In this document: one piece after another, positions 53,304-62,362 of the stretch
Layout: each line of letters opens with the position of its first letter
Numbering within the stretch: the stretch's first letter is position 1
DNA from: Paraburkholderia sabiae
GTDB lineage: Bacteria; Pseudomonadota; Gammaproteobacteria; Burkholderiales; Burkholderiaceae
Assembly: GCF_030412785.1 (NCBI RefSeq)
Contig: NZ_CP125295.1
Location: forward strand, 1,302,001 to 1,366,000
Length of the DNA stretch: 64,000 bases
Direction of reading: 5' to 3'
Notes under the pieces: model-generated
Told to the model about the DNA's origin: nothing
Databases searched by the model: none
What the model saw: only the letters and a program-made list of their open reading frames with translations
Position numbers and translations under genes: made by a program

Positions 53304-54107
53304 TTACGCTGCCTGTTCTTTGGTACGCGTGTAGCGCGACAGAATCGGAATCATCTGTGCATAAACCTTCGGGTTGCCAGCAACGATCTCATGCTGATGC
53401 AGGAAGTCCGAGTCGCCTGTGTAGTTACCGACGAGGCCGCCCGCTTCCGTGATGAGCAGGCTGCCTGCCGCCATGTCCCATGCGCTGATGCCTTGCTCGA
53501 AGAAGCCGTCGAGGCGGCCTGCTGCGACGTTTGCCAGATCGAGTGCTGCCGCGCCAGGACGGCGCAGGCCCGCGCACGACTTGGTCATGTCGGCGAAGAG
53601 TTGCGTGTAGGCCTCGAGCGTGTCCTTTTCGCGGAACGGGAAGCCCGTGCCGATCAGGCTGTCGGCGAGCCGGTCGCGGCGGCCGACGCGGATGCGGCGG
53701 TCGTTCAGGTAGGCGCCGCGGCCACGCGATGCCGTGAACAGGTCGTTGCGCGTCGGGTCATAGACGACCGCCTGCGTCACGATGCCCTTGTGCGCGAGCG
53801 CGATCGACACGCAGTAGTACTGGAAGCCGTGAATGAAGTTCGTCGTGCCGTCGAGGGGATCGATGATCCACTGGTATTCGGACTCGTTGCCCGATTCGCC
53901 GGACTCTTCGGCGAGGATGGCGTGATCGGGATAAGCGGTGGTCAGCGTTTCGATGATGGCCGCTTCCGACGCCTTGTCGACCTCCGTCACGAAATCGTTG
54001 TGCTGCTTCTTGCTGACCTGCACGAGGTCGAGATCGAGCGACGCGCGGTTGATGATCTGCCCGGCGCGGCGAGCGGCCTTGACAGCGATATTGAGCATGG
54101 GATGCAT
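53304..54107 (-). CDS. suhB: inositol monophosphatase family protein SuhB
   Basis: A 267-residue Mg-dependent phosphatase fold protein. The metal-binding signature [15 protein letters not shown] and the C-terminal [15 protein letters not shown] are clear, together with EESGE near residue 65. SuhB in enterobacteria also acts as a NusA-linked antitermination factor for rRNA operons. The ATG at 54107 is preferred over a longer frame. It is divergent from trmJ, a conserved pairing. Confidence 0.96.
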   Translation of the reverse strand: MHPMLNIAVKAARRAGQIINRASLDLDLVQVSKKQHNDFVTEVDKASEAAIIETLTTAYPDHAILAEESGESGNESEYQWIIDPLDGTTNFIHGFQYYCVSIALAHKGIVTQAVVYDPTRNDLFTASRGRGAYLNDRRIRVGRRDRLADSLIGTGFPFREKDTLEAYTQLFADMTKSCAGLRRPGAAALDLANVAAGRLDGFFEQGISAWDMAAGSLLITEAGGLVGNYTGDSDFLHQHEIVAGNPKVYAQMIPILSRYTRTKEQAA

Positions 54108-54466
54108 GAGCCTGGATCCTTGTGCCGGACGCGCACGGCGGCTGCCCGGTGTTGAGCTGAAAAAGCTGTTAATCAGGCGAAACGGGCAGCTGGCGCAACG
54201 GGGTCGCAACCTGGCAGCACATTCCGTCGACGGAGACGAATTGAAGAAGAGCGGTGCGCGGTGCGGAAGGCCCCGTGAGGCAAGTTGGACCGCGCGAATA
54301 TCGGGATTTTACCTGAGTCTGGTCGTTTCCTGGCTTCCCGGGCGTCGGATAGCCGAACGGGATAGATGCGAAAGGGGCTTTGCCAGCCGACCTGGCAGAC
54401 ATTGGCCGATCGGCAGATGGAAAGAGCGGGCGGGCGGCGCTACCATTGCTGTTTCCTTGCTCTTCA
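54108..54466. other. 359-base divergent gap, suhB to trmJ
   Basis: No gene, terminator or repeat is evident; it presumably contains the two divergent promoters. Reading frames inside are shadow-like, with no ribosome-binding sites or protein-like sequence. Confidence 0.5.
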
Positions 54467-55297
54467 ATGCTTATCGTGGTTCAGACGCCTTCCTTGACCT
54501 CTTCCAGTCCCGCATCCGACAACGCCGGCGGTGTCGGCGGCGGCTTCACGTCGACGCGTTTCGTGCTCGTCGAGCCCAGTCATCCCGGTAACGTGGGCGC
54601 GGCGGCGCGCGCGCTCAAGACCATGGGCTTCTCGCGGCTCGTGCTCGTCTCGCCGCGCGTCGCGGACGTGAAAAACGACCCCGAGGCGATCGCGATGGCC
54701 AGCGGCGCGGATGATGTGCTCGCGTCCGCGCATGTCGTGCCTTCGCTCGCCGACGCGCTGTCGGGTGCGAGCTGGTCGCTGGCGTTGACGGCGCGCGCCC
54801 GCGAGTACGGACCGCCGCAACTCGCACCGCGCGCGGCAGCGGCGCAGGCGCGCGAGCATGCTGTCCACGGCGATATCGCTCTCGTGTTCGGCAACGAGCG
54901 CACGGGGTTGTCGAACGAAGATGTGGAGCGCTGCAGCGCGCTCGCGCATATTCCTGCCAATCCCGCCTATAGCTCGCTGAATCTGGCGCAGGCTATTCAG
55001 GTGCTGTCGTACGAGCTGCGGATGGCGTATCTGGTCGAAGGCGAGGGCGCCGATCCCGTGACGGGCAGTGCGGGCGCGCTCGCGGCCAGCGACGAAATCG
55101 AGCGGATGTATGTGCATCTGGAAAACGCGTTGATCGCGCTCGACTTTCTCGATCCCGGCAACCCGAAGAAGCTGATGTCGCGCTTGCGACGGCTCTTCGC
55201 GCGCTCGGGACTCGAGCGCGAGGAGGTCAATATCGTGCGCGGTATCGCGAAGCACATTCTGCTGAAGGCGAAAGGGCGCGACGCGGACGAGCATTGA
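54467..55297 (+). CDS. trmJ: tRNA (Cm32/Um32) methyltransferase TrmJ
   Basis: SPOUT-class enzyme that 2'-O-methylates position 32 of several tRNAs. The 276-residue protein has the knot motifs GNERTGLSNEDVERC and YSSLNLAQAIQVLSYE, and the N-terminal VEPSHPGNVGAAARALKTMG. The C-terminal extension (about 200-276) is the usual dimer domain. The ATG at 54467 is preferred over an upstream in-frame ATG. The next gene is cysE in the same direction. Confidence 0.94.
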   Translation: MLIVVQTPSLTSSSPASDNAGGVGGGFTSTRFVLVEPSHPGNVGAAARALKTMGFSRLVLVSPRVADVKNDPEAIAMASGADDVLASAHVVPSLADALSGASWSLALTARAREYGPPQLAPRAAAAQAREHAVHGDIALVFGNERTGLSNEDVERCSALAHIPANPAYSSLNLAQAIQVLSYELRMAYLVEGEGADPVTGSAGALAASDEIERMYVHLENALIALDFLDPGNPKKLMSRLRRLFARSGLEREEVNIVRGIAKHILLKAKGRDADEH

Positions 55298-55434
55298 GCC
55301 ACGAGGGTGCGTTCGCGTCGGGAGTTGCACCCACCGACGTGAGGTATGCGGCGTACGTTGTGCGCCGTTGATGCCCGGGAAACGTCAAACCTTGTCGTCC
55401 GCGTGGACTTCCGGCAGGTTTTGCGCATTCGCCC

Positions 55435-55440
55435 TACAAT
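55435..55440 (+). promoter_or_regulatory. candidate -10 element before cysE
   Basis: TACAAT in the 268-base trmJ-cysE gap, about 125 bases before the cysE ATG. Weak evidence. Confidence 0.25.
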
Positions 55441-55565
55441 GGCCCGAAACGTCATAAGCAAAGCTCGCCCGCTGCAATAGACGCCAATAGACGTGACGTC
55501 TTATGCAACGGCGTCCCCGCCCGCGTATAGCGGCGGCGCCCAATCCCTACGACAGCCTCACTGCC

Positions 55566-56381
55566 ATGTTCACGAGACTCCGCGAAGACATTGCCACGAT
55601 CCGCGAGCGCGATCCCGCCGCCCGCAGCGCCTGGGAAGTCCTCACGTGTTATCCCGGCTTGCACGCGCTGATCTTCCATCGTTTCGCGCATGCCTGCTGG
55701 CGCGCGAACCGCCGTTGGCTCGCGCGCTTCGCGTCGCAGTTCGGCCGCTTCATGACGGGCATCGAAATTCATCCGGGCGCGACCATCGGGCGGCGCGTAT
55801 TCATCGACCACGGCATGGGCGTCGTGATCGGCGAGACGGCTGAAGTCGGCGACGATTGCACGATCTACCAGGGCGTCACGCTCGGCGGCACGTCGCTCAC
55901 GCGCGGCGCGAAACGGCATCCGACATTGGAGCGGGGCGTGATCGTCGGCGCGGGTGCGAAGGTGCTCGGCGGCTTTACGATCGGCGCGGACGCGAAAATC
56001 GGTTCGAATGCCGTAGTCGTAAAGCCGGTGCCTGCGGGTGGCACGGCCGTCGGCAATCCGGCGCGCGTCGTCATGCCGGCAAAGGCGGCCGCGAGTGCGG
56101 CGGCCGACGCAGTCGCGAAACCGGATACGAAACCGACTCGCACGCGCCCCGGTTTTTGCGCGTACGGCATCACGCCGAACGCGGACGATCCCGTCTCGCT
56201 CGCCATTCATGGGTTGATCGACCATGCGGCGACGCAGTCGCAGCGCATCGACGAAGTCGTTGCCGCGCTCGAACGGCTCGGCGCAAGTCTCGAAGCGCTG
56301 AATGGCACCGATGCGGCGTTGGTCGATCTGCGTCGCCTGTCGGCGGCCATCTCGGGAAAGGTCGAGGAAACGACGCGCTGA
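55566..56381 (+). CDS. cysE: Serine O-acetyltransferase
   Basis: Makes O-acetylserine from serine and acetyl-CoA, the entry step of cysteine synthesis. The 271-residue chain has the left-handed hexapeptide core ([39 protein letters not shown]) with its conserved histidines. A long C-terminal extension (from about residue 190) with a Pro/Ala linker, [19 protein letters not shown] and a helix is present beyond the catalytic fold. The ATG at 55566 gives MFTRLREDI, typical of the family; an upstream in-frame ATG at 55503 is less likely. Confidence 0.94.
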   Translation: MFTRLREDIATIRERDPAARSAWEVLTCYPGLHALIFHRFAHACWRANRRWLARFASQFGRFMTGIEIHPGATIGRRVFIDHGMGVVIGETAEVGDDCTIYQGVTLGGTSLTRGAKRHPTLERGVIVGAGAKVLGGFTIGADAKIGSNAVVVKPVPAGGTAVGNPARVVMPAKAAASAAADAVAKPDTKPTRTRPGFCAYGITPNADDPVSLAIHGLIDHAATQSQRIDEVVAALERLGASLEALNGTDAALVDLRRLSAAISGKVEETTR

Positions 56382-56403
56382 AATCGCGTCAGGCACGGCG
56401 ACG

Positions 56404-56436
56404 TTGCACTGACGCGCACCGCGCGTCAGCGTGCAA
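56404..56436. terminator. hairpin between convergent cysE and lpxH
   Basis: TTGCAC-TGACGCGC pairs with GCGCGTCA-(GC)-GTGCAA, about 14 bp with one two-base bulge. It can serve both directions, though T-runs are short. Confidence 0.5.
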
Positions 56437-56448
56437 TCTTGCACGCAG

Positions 56449-57249
56449 CTACTTGTCGAGTCGCAGCGCCTTGATCCCTTCGGAATCGATACGTACGTAA
56501 CCGCCACGGCGCTCGCCGTGGTCGAGATCCCAATCGGGCAGCACCCAGCGCATGCCACCTTTCTCGTGATGCAGCGCGGGACGGTGCGTATGACCGTGAA
56601 TGATGGTGCCCGTCTTCGTTTTTCTGAACAGCGCGTCGACGCCTTCGGACGTCACGTCATAACGCGGCGACACCGGGCGGGTGCGTCCCGCTTCGCTTGT
56701 TCTGCGCATCTTTTCGGCCAGCGCCTTGCGCCAGCGATACGGCCACACCAGAAACAGCCACTGCGCAAAATGGTTGCGTGCAAAGCCGCGAAAGCGCTGA
56801 TAACCCCGGTCGAGTGTGCATTGCGCGTCGCCGTGTGTGAGCGCGATCTTCGTGCCGAACGCGGTGATGACAAACGGGTCGGGCAGCCAGATCGCGCCCG
56901 CCGCTTTCATGAAACGCTTGCCCAGCAGGAAATCGCGGTTGCCGTGCATGATGTAGAGCGCAATGCCGCGCTCTGTCAGCGTATGCATCAGCTTGGCCAT
57001 GCGGGCGGGGAAGGGCTCGGCGAGCATGTCGTCGCCGATCCAGTATTCGAACAGGTCGCCGAGAATGAAGACGGAATCCGCGTGCTCGGCCGTCACCATG
57101 ATGAAATGCTCGAACGCGGCGACCGTTTGCGGGATCGCCTCGCTCAGATGCAGGTCGGCGATAAAGAAAAACGGGCGCGCCGCATGCGGGCGTTTGCCCT
57201 CGCCAGGCACGCCCGCAGCGACGCTTCGCAGCGGCGTTTCTTGCAGCAT
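56449..57249 (-). CDS. lpxH: UDP-2,3-diacylglucosamine pyrophosphatase
   Basis: Calcineurin-like Mn-dependent phosphatase that makes lipid X, the fourth step of lipid A synthesis, at the inner face of the inner membrane. The 266-residue protein carries the full metal motif set: FIADLHLSEA, GDLFEYWIGDD, MHGNRDFLLG, ALTHGD and HGHTHRP. The N-terminal 25 residues are polar. It ends in a cluster with the two cyclophilin genes read in the same direction. Confidence 0.95.
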   Translation of the reverse strand: MLQETPLRSVAAGVPGEGKRPHAARPFFFIADLHLSEAIPQTVAAFEHFIMVTAEHADSVFILGDLFEYWIGDDMLAEPFPARMAKLMHTLTERGIALYIMHGNRDFLLGKRFMKAAGAIWLPDPFVITAFGTKIALTHGDAQCTLDRGYQRFRGFARNHFAQWLFLVWPYRWRKALAEKMRRTSEAGRTRPVSPRYDVTSEGVDALFRKTKTGTIIHGHTHRPALHHEKGGMRWVLPDWDLDHGERRGGYVRIDSEGIKALRLDK

Positions 57250-57315
57250 TGAAGTGTGCTTCTCTCAGTTGCTCAAGGCTTCTTAAAGAATAGCCCGTTC
57301 GTTTGAGTATTGTTC

Positions 57316-57810
57316 TTACTCGACCACGACAGCTTTTTCGATGATCACGTCGTCGACGGGCACGTCCTGGTGGAAGCCCTTCGAACCCGTCTTCACCTTG
57401 CGGATCGCGTCGACCACGTCGAGGCCTTCGACAACCTTGCCGAACACCGCGTAGCCCCAGCCTTGCGGCGTCGGCGACGAGTGGTTCAGGAAGTCGTTGT
57501 CGTTCACGTTGATGAAGAACTGGGCCGTGGCCGAGTGCGGGTCGTTCGTGCGCGCCATCGCGATCGAACCCTTGACGTTCTTCAGACCGTTGTTCGCCTC
57601 GTTGGCGATCGGCGTGTTCGTCGGCTTCTGCTGCATGCCGGGTTCGAAGCCGCCGCCCTGGATCATGAAGCCGTCGATCACGCGGTGGAACACCGTGTTG
57701 TCGTAGTGGCCGGCCTTCACGTAGGCGAGGAAGTTCTCGACGGATTTCGGCGCCTTTTCAGCGTCCAGTTCGAGCTTGATGACGCCGTGGTTCGTGTGCA
57801 GTTCAACCAT
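57316..57810 (-). CDS. ppiB: cytoplasmic cyclophilin-type peptidyl-prolyl isomerase
   Basis: Proline isomerase of 164 residues without a signal peptide. The cyclophilin core is complete: [35 protein letters not shown] and [10 protein letters not shown]. The catalytic Arg in FHRV is present. The ATG at 57810 has AAAGGA seven bases upstream. It is next to a periplasmic cyclophilin gene, so the two look like an old duplication with separate locations. Confidence 0.94.
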   Translation of the reverse strand: MVELHTNHGVIKLELDAEKAPKSVENFLAYVKAGHYDNTVFHRVIDGFMIQGGGFEPGMQQKPTNTPIANEANNGLKNVKGSIAMARTNDPHSATAQFFINVNDNDFLNHSSPTPQGWGYAVFGKVVEGLDVVDAIRKVKTGSKGFHQDVPVDDVIIEKAVVVE

Positions 57811-57956
57811 GATGATTTCCTTTAGGTCTGAGTGAGTGGAAGGCACGGTGCATCGCCGTCTGAGCGGAGAGTGGCCCGTGCCCGTGGCATGGTGAGTTCT
57901 GGTGCAGCGCGTGGCGTCGCGCAATATTCGCACGGCGCCGGTTTCGCTTGCCTTGT

Positions 57957-57989
57957 TTGCCGACTACTTGCCGACTACTTGCCGACTAT
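57957..57989. repeat. three 11-bp tandem repeats at the end of the ppiA gene
   Basis: TTGCCGACTAC twice and TTGCCGACTAT once, exact head-to-tail, with a partial fourth copy after them. The TAG stop of the periplasmic cyclophilin gene falls in the second copy. Confidence 0.85.
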
Positions 57990-58556
57990 TGTCGCCGACT
58001 GGATCACGACCTGCTTTTGCGGCACATCGCTCATCGGTCCGCGCGACGTGGTCGGCGTTCCTTCGATCTTCTTCACGACGTCCATGCCCGTCGTCACCTT
58101 GCCGAACACGGCATAACCGTTGCCGTCCGGATTCGGATAGTCGAGCCCCGCGTTGTCGACCGTGTTGATGAAGAACTGTGCCGTGGCCGAATTCGGATCG
58201 CTCGTGCGAGCCATCGCGATCGTGCCTGTCATGTTCTTCAGGCCGTTGCGGCTTTCGAGCGGGATCGGCGCGCGCGTCGGCTTTTCCGCGAAGCTCGTCG
58301 TGTAGCCACCGCCCTGGATCATGAAGCCGGGGATCACGCGATGGAAGATCGTGCCGTTATATTGACCGGATTTCACGTAGTCGAGGAAATTGGCAACCGT
58401 CCTGGGCGCTTTCTCAGGATACAGCTCGACGCGGATATCGCCTTCCGACGTCTTCAAGAGAACGGACGGATGCACGGCCTGTGCCCCGTTCTGCGCAAAT
58501 GCCGGTGCGTTCGCGATCAGGGCGGCGCTGCCGAGCGCCAACATCAACCATTTCAT
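57975..58556 (-). CDS. ppiA: periplasmic cyclophilin-type peptidyl-prolyl isomerase
   Basis: A 193-residue cyclophilin with a cleavable signal peptide (about 1-21, ending AFA before QNG), so it should act on envelope proteins in the periplasm. The core motifs [16 protein letters not shown] and [20 protein letters not shown] are complete. Its last codons fall inside the 11-bp tandem repeats. The gene is 82 bases upstream of the TPR protein gene's end and in the same orientation as ppiB. Confidence 0.94.
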   Translation of the reverse strand: MKWLMLALGSAALIANAPAFAQNGAQAVHPSVLLKTSEGDIRVELYPEKAPRTVANFLDYVKSGQYNGTIFHRVIPGFMIQGGGYTTSFAEKPTRAPIPLESRNGLKNMTGTIAMARTSDPNSATAQFFINTVDNAGLDYPNPDGNGYAVFGKVTTGMDVVKKIEGTPTTSRGPMSDVPQKQVVIQSATIVGK

Positions 58557-58638
58557 GTAAATCCTCGGGGTGAAATCAGGGTGAACTCAGATGAAAAACG
58601 TCGACAGGCGCGCCGCCCGAAGGCAGGCGCGCGAGCGC

Positions 58639-59439
58639 TCACTGCGATGGTGCAACGTACGGCGGCGTCGCGAGCGAACCATTCGGCCCGCCGAACTGGA
58701 AGCCCTGCGAGTTGGTGATGTTCTCCATCGCGCGATTCGTGTAGTCGGTTTCGGCGGCGGGCTGGCTCGTCTTCTTCACGGGCGTCTTGCGCGGCGTCAC
58801 GATTTTCTCGATGTCGGCGATACGCTGGCTGGTCGTGCCGTTGCCCGCGCCCAGAGTTTGTGCGCGGCGATACGCCTGATCGGCGAGGCGCAGATACAGG
58901 TCGCCGAGATTCTCATACGCGAGACCGTAGCCGGGGCTCGCCTTCACGGCCGTTTCCAGCGCGGCGCGCGCTTCCGTGTAGCGGCCCTGCTTCGCGTAGA
59001 GCGCAGCGAGGTTGTTGTACGGCTCGGGAAGTTCGGGATAAGTCTGCGTGAGTTCGGTGAACGCGGTGATCGCGTCGTCGTCGCGGTTCAGGCGCGCGAG
59101 CACGCTGGCGCGCTTGAATCTGGCCTGGGCGTCGCGCGGGTTCGCGGCGATGCGCGCGTCGAGTTGCGCGAGGGCGGCTGTCCAGTTCTTGTCCTGAATG
59201 GACGCGTCGGCATCCGGCGTGGCGTCGCGCACGGCGGGACCATGCGAAACGGTCGACGCTTTCTGAGCGAAAGCCGGCGCAGCGGGCAGCGTCATCAGCG
59301 CGAGACCGCAGCATGCCGCGCTCAACGCCGCGAGCAGACCCTGGCGGGACAAAGCGCCCGACGTCGAAGAAAGCGTCGAACGGAGCGCCGTCGCGAAGAG
59401 GGGCGTGGCGCCTCGCGCGCGGCCGCTGGAGTGTTTCAT
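58639..59439 (-). CDS. TPR-repeat protein, probably exported
   Basis: A 266-residue protein with an N-terminal signal-like hydrophobic segment (about 36-57) and two to three tetratricopeptide repeats (about 80-190, seen as PYNNLAALYAKQGRYTEARAALETAV and following). The C-terminus is a low-complexity polar tail. A role as a scaffold in the envelope is only inferred. The ATG at 59439 is preferred over one 33 bases upstream. Confidence 0.8.
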   Translation of the reverse strand: MKHSSGRARGATPLFATALRSTLSSTSGALSRQGLLAALSAACCGLALMTLPAAPAFAQKASTVSHGPAVRDATPDADASIQDKNWTAALAQLDARIAANPRDAQARFKRASVLARLNRDDDAITAFTELTQTYPELPEPYNNLAALYAKQGRYTEARAALETAVKASPGYGLAYENLGDLYLRLADQAYRRAQTLGAGNGTTSQRIADIEKIVTPRKTPVKKTSQPAAETDYTNRAMENITNSQGFQFGGPNGSLATPPYVAPSQ

Positions 59440-59685
59440 AGGCTCAGGTCGGGATGTTATACTCCGAGCCATTCTAACAAAAGGTCTGCGCGTTCCGTCG
59501 AACCACAGACTGTCTTTTCGCCACTCGTGGTCGTCTCCGCCTTGACGTCAGCCTGATCCCGCTCCGTTGCGCGACATGCTGTCAGTCATGCCGCACCGCC
59601 CGTGTTCGTTCATGCAGTTGCATGCTTTCTTCGGGCGCGGTATGAACGAACCCAGCGGATTTCTTTCGGCCCACGCATCGTCTCT

Positions 59686-61083
59686 ATGGAATCTCTGCGC
59701 ATCTACAACACGCTCGCGCGTGACAAGCAAAATTTCGTGCCGCTTCATGAAGGCGAAGTGCGTATGTATGTCTGCGGGATGACGGTGTACGACTACTGTC
59801 ACGTGGGCCATGCGCGGGTGATGGTCGTGTTCGATATCGTGCAGCGCTGGCTGCGCACGCTCGGCTACAAGGTCACGTATGTGCGCAACATCACCGACAT
59901 CGAGGACAAGATCATTCGCCGCGCCGTCGAGAACGGCGAGACGATCCGCTCGCTGACCGACCGCTTCATTCAGGCGATGCACGAAGACGCCGACGCGCTC
60001 GGCGTCGAGCGGCCCGACCTCGAGCCGCGCGCGACGGAATTCATTCCGCAGATGCTCGGCATGATCGAGACGCTCGAAGCGAACGGCTACGCGTACCAGG
60101 CCGCCGACGGCGATGTGAACTACGCGGTGCGCAAGTTCGCGAACTACGGCGCGCTGTCGGGCAAGTCGCTCGAAGATCTGCGCGCGGGCGAGCGCGTGGC
60201 CGCGAATGACGCGAAACAGGATCCCCTCGACTTCGTGCTGTGGAAGCAGTCGAAAGCCGACGAACCCGCCGACACCGGCTGGGATTCGAAGTACGGCCGC
60301 GGACGTCCCGGCTGGCACATCGAGTGCTCGGCGATGGGCTGCACGTTGCTCGGCGAACACTTCGACATTCATGGCGGCGGCCAGGATCTGCAGTTTCCGC
60401 ACCACGAAAACGAAATCGCACAAAGTGAAGGCGCAACGCGCCAAACCTTCGTCAATTACTGGATGCACAACGGCTACGTCCAGATCGACAATGAGAAGAT
60501 GTCGAAGTCGCTCGGCAACTTCTTCACGATCCGCGAGGTGCTCGCGAAGTACGATGCCGAAGTCGTGCGGTTCTTCATTGCGCGCGCGCATTACCGTTCG
60601 CCGCTCAACTACAGCGACATGCATCTCGACGATGCACGCAGCGCGCTCGCGCGTCTGTACACGGCGCTGAAGGACACGCCGCCGCAAGCAGGCGAAGTCG
60701 ACTGGAACGAAGCACACGCGCAGCGTTTTCGCGTGGCGATGAACGACGACTTCAACACGCCTGTCGCCGTTTCCGTGCTGTTCGAACTGGTGAGCGAAGT
60801 GAACCGCACACGCGATGCGGCGCTCGCGCGTCAATTGCATGGTCTCGGGCGCGTGCTTGGTTTGCTGGGGCGCGAGCCGCGCGCCTATCTGCAGCAGGCG
60901 GGGGGGAGTGTCGGCGAGGACGCGCTGGATGTGGCAGCGATCGAAGCGAAGATCGCCGCGCGTGTCGCCGCGAAGCAGGCAAAGGACTACGCCGAGGCAG
61001 ACCGGATCCGCAAGGAATTGCTGGACGCCGGTATTGCGCTCGAAGACAAACCGGGCGGGTTGACCGAGTGGCGTCGCGTTTGA
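59686..61083 (+). CDS. cysS: Cysteinyl-tRNA synthetase
   Basis: Class I synthetase charging tRNA-Cys. The 465-residue protein has zinc-binding cysteine [17 protein letters not shown], the HIGH-type motif within it, [13 protein letters not shown], and the KMSKS motif [12 protein letters not shown], plus a C-terminal DALR-like helical domain. The ATG at 59686 fits homologues; the longer frame adds 28 residues. It is divergent from the TPR gene and upstream of the glycosylase gene. Confidence 0.98.
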   Translation: MESLRIYNTLARDKQNFVPLHEGEVRMYVCGMTVYDYCHVGHARVMVVFDIVQRWLRTLGYKVTYVRNITDIEDKIIRRAVENGETIRSLTDRFIQAMHEDADALGVERPDLEPRATEFIPQMLGMIETLEANGYAYQAADGDVNYAVRKFANYGALSGKSLEDLRAGERVAANDAKQDPLDFVLWKQSKADEPADTGWDSKYGRGRPGWHIECSAMGCTLLGEHFDIHGGGQDLQFPHHENEIAQSEGATRQTFVNYWMHNGYVQIDNEKMSKSLGNFFTIREVLAKYDAEVVRFFIARAHYRSPLNYSDMHLDDARSALARLYTALKDTPPQAGEVDWNEAHAQRFRVAMNDDFNTPVAVSVLFELVSEVNRTRDAALARQLHGLGRVLGLLGREPRAYLQQAGGSVGEDALDVAAIEAKIAARVAAKQAKDYAEADRIRKELLDAGIALEDKPGGLTEWRRV

Positions 61084-61130
61084 GCGCACCTCGTACTTCC
61101 CACTGATCGACTCGCCAGGCAGGAGGCAGG

Positions 61131-62192
61131 ATGGCAACGGCCACGAAGACGCCGGCTAAACGGGCCGCGTCTCAATCTGACGCGGCATCTACGGTAAAGG
61201 CAGTGCGTGCGCGAAGCGGCGTGGCCGCGAAGGGCGCCGCGAAGGTGGCAGGAAAATCGGCATCGGCGAAGGGCGGCAAGACGGGTTTTGGCACGGCACG
61301 CAAAGCTGCGGGCCCGGATGGGGCGCATGCGCGCGCGACATCGGCGAAACCTCAGGTCAATGGCGTGGAAGCGCCCGAGGCCGCCGCTGTGAAGCCGTCG
61401 CGCGCGCGGACCGTGAACGCGAAAGGCAACGGTTCGATGCCTCCCGCACTCGCAGGCGATCTGCGCGAGTTCACGCACGACAATCAGGAAGCAGAACCGG
61501 CGCGCAAGCCGCGCGCGGCTGTTCCGTCGACGGAAGGCGCGGACGCTACGCAAGCCGCGCAGCCGTCAGTCGTCACGCGTCCCGCGTATTGGGACAAGGC
61601 GTGCGCCGATCTCGTCAAGCGCGACCGCATTCTTAAGAAGCTGATTCCGAAGTTCGGCCCGGTGCATCTGTCGAGCCGCGCCGATCCGTTCGTCACGCTC
61701 GCGCGTTCGGTGATCGGTCAGCAGATTTCCGTCGCGTCCGCGCAGGCGATGTGGCAGCGTATCGTCGCCGCGTGTCCGAAGCTCGTGCCGCAACAGATCA
61801 TCAAGCTCGGTCAGGACAATCTGATGGGCTGCGGCGTGTCGAAGCGCAAGGCCGAATACATTCTCGATCTCGCGCATCACTTCGTCTCGGGTGCATTGCA
61901 CGTCGGCAAGTGGACGTCGATGGAAGACGAAGACGTGATCGCCGAATTGACGCAAATCCGCGGCATCAGCCGCTGGACGGCCGAGATGTTCCTGATCTTC
62001 GACCTGTCGCGTCCCGACGTGCTGCCGCTCGACGATCCGAATCTGATTCACGCGATCAGCCAGAACTATTTCAGCGGGGAGCCGGTGACGCGCAGCGAGG
62101 CGCGGGAAGTCGCGGCGAACTGGGAGCCGTGGCGAACTGTCGCGACGTGGTATATGTGGCGGAGTCTCGATCCGGCGCCGGCCGGCAACTGA
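61131..62192 (+). CDS. DNA-3-methyladenine glycosylase (AlkA-like, HhH-GPD) with Lys/Ala-rich N-terminal tail
   Basis: Base-excision glycosylase of the helix-hairpin-helix GPD superfamily. The catalytic region (about 150-345) has the HhH motif IRGISRWTAEMFLIF (276-290) and the catalytic aspartate in LPLDD (298-302). The first 145 residues are a Lys/Ala/Arg-rich disordered tail resembling histone H1 or bacterial histone-like tails (KRAASQSDAAS, ARSGVAAKGAAKVAGK). The tail could raise DNA affinity; that is inference. It follows cysS by 47 bases and precedes accA. Confidence 0.88.
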   Translation: MATATKTPAKRAASQSDAASTVKAVRARSGVAAKGAAKVAGKSASAKGGKTGFGTARKAAGPDGAHARATSAKPQVNGVEAPEAAAVKPSRARTVNAKGNGSMPPALAGDLREFTHDNQEAEPARKPRAAVPSTEGADATQAAQPSVVTRPAYWDKACADLVKRDRILKKLIPKFGPVHLSSRADPFVTLARSVIGQQISVASAQAMWQRIVAACPKLVPQQIIKLGQDNLMGCGVSKRKAEYILDLAHHFVSGALHVGKWTSMEDEDVIAELTQIRGISRWTAEMFLIFDLSRPDVLPLDDPNLIHAISQNYFSGEPVTRSEAREVAANWEPWRTVATWYMWRSLDPAPAGN

Positions 62193-62211
62193 AGAAACAA
62201 GCGAAGTAACA

Positions 62212-62247
62212 GGCTGGGCAAAAGGCTGTGTAAAAGGCTGTGCAAGA
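62212..62247. repeat. three 12-bp imperfect tandem repeats
   Basis: GGCTGGGCAAAA, GGCTGTGTAAAA and GGCTGTGCAAGA stand head to tail in the glycosylase-accA gap. Confidence 0.8.
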
Positions 62248-62263
62248 AGCGAAACCCCTCGAC

Positions 62264-62291
62264 ATCTATTGATTTGTTAAAATCGATAGAT
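62264..62291. promoter_or_regulatory. 12-bp inverted repeat upstream of accA
   Basis: ATCTATTGATTT (62264-62275) pairs with AAATCGATAGAT (62280-62291) with one mismatch around GTTA, about 70 bases before the accA ATG. A -35-like TTTTGA followed at 16-base spacing by TAGAAT lies between it and the gene. It could be an operator, but this is unproven. Confidence 0.4.
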
Positions 62292-62362
62292 TCGAGACGG
62301 TTTTGACATGGGCGCGCGCGGTTAGAATACGCGCTGCCGGTAAGTCGAAGGATTAAAAACCA

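Noticed and set aside
49134..53334. Long plus-strand frames opposite mutS and lplT
   Set aside because: Shadows with Arg/Gln-rich composition; mutS and lplT are clear on the minus strand.
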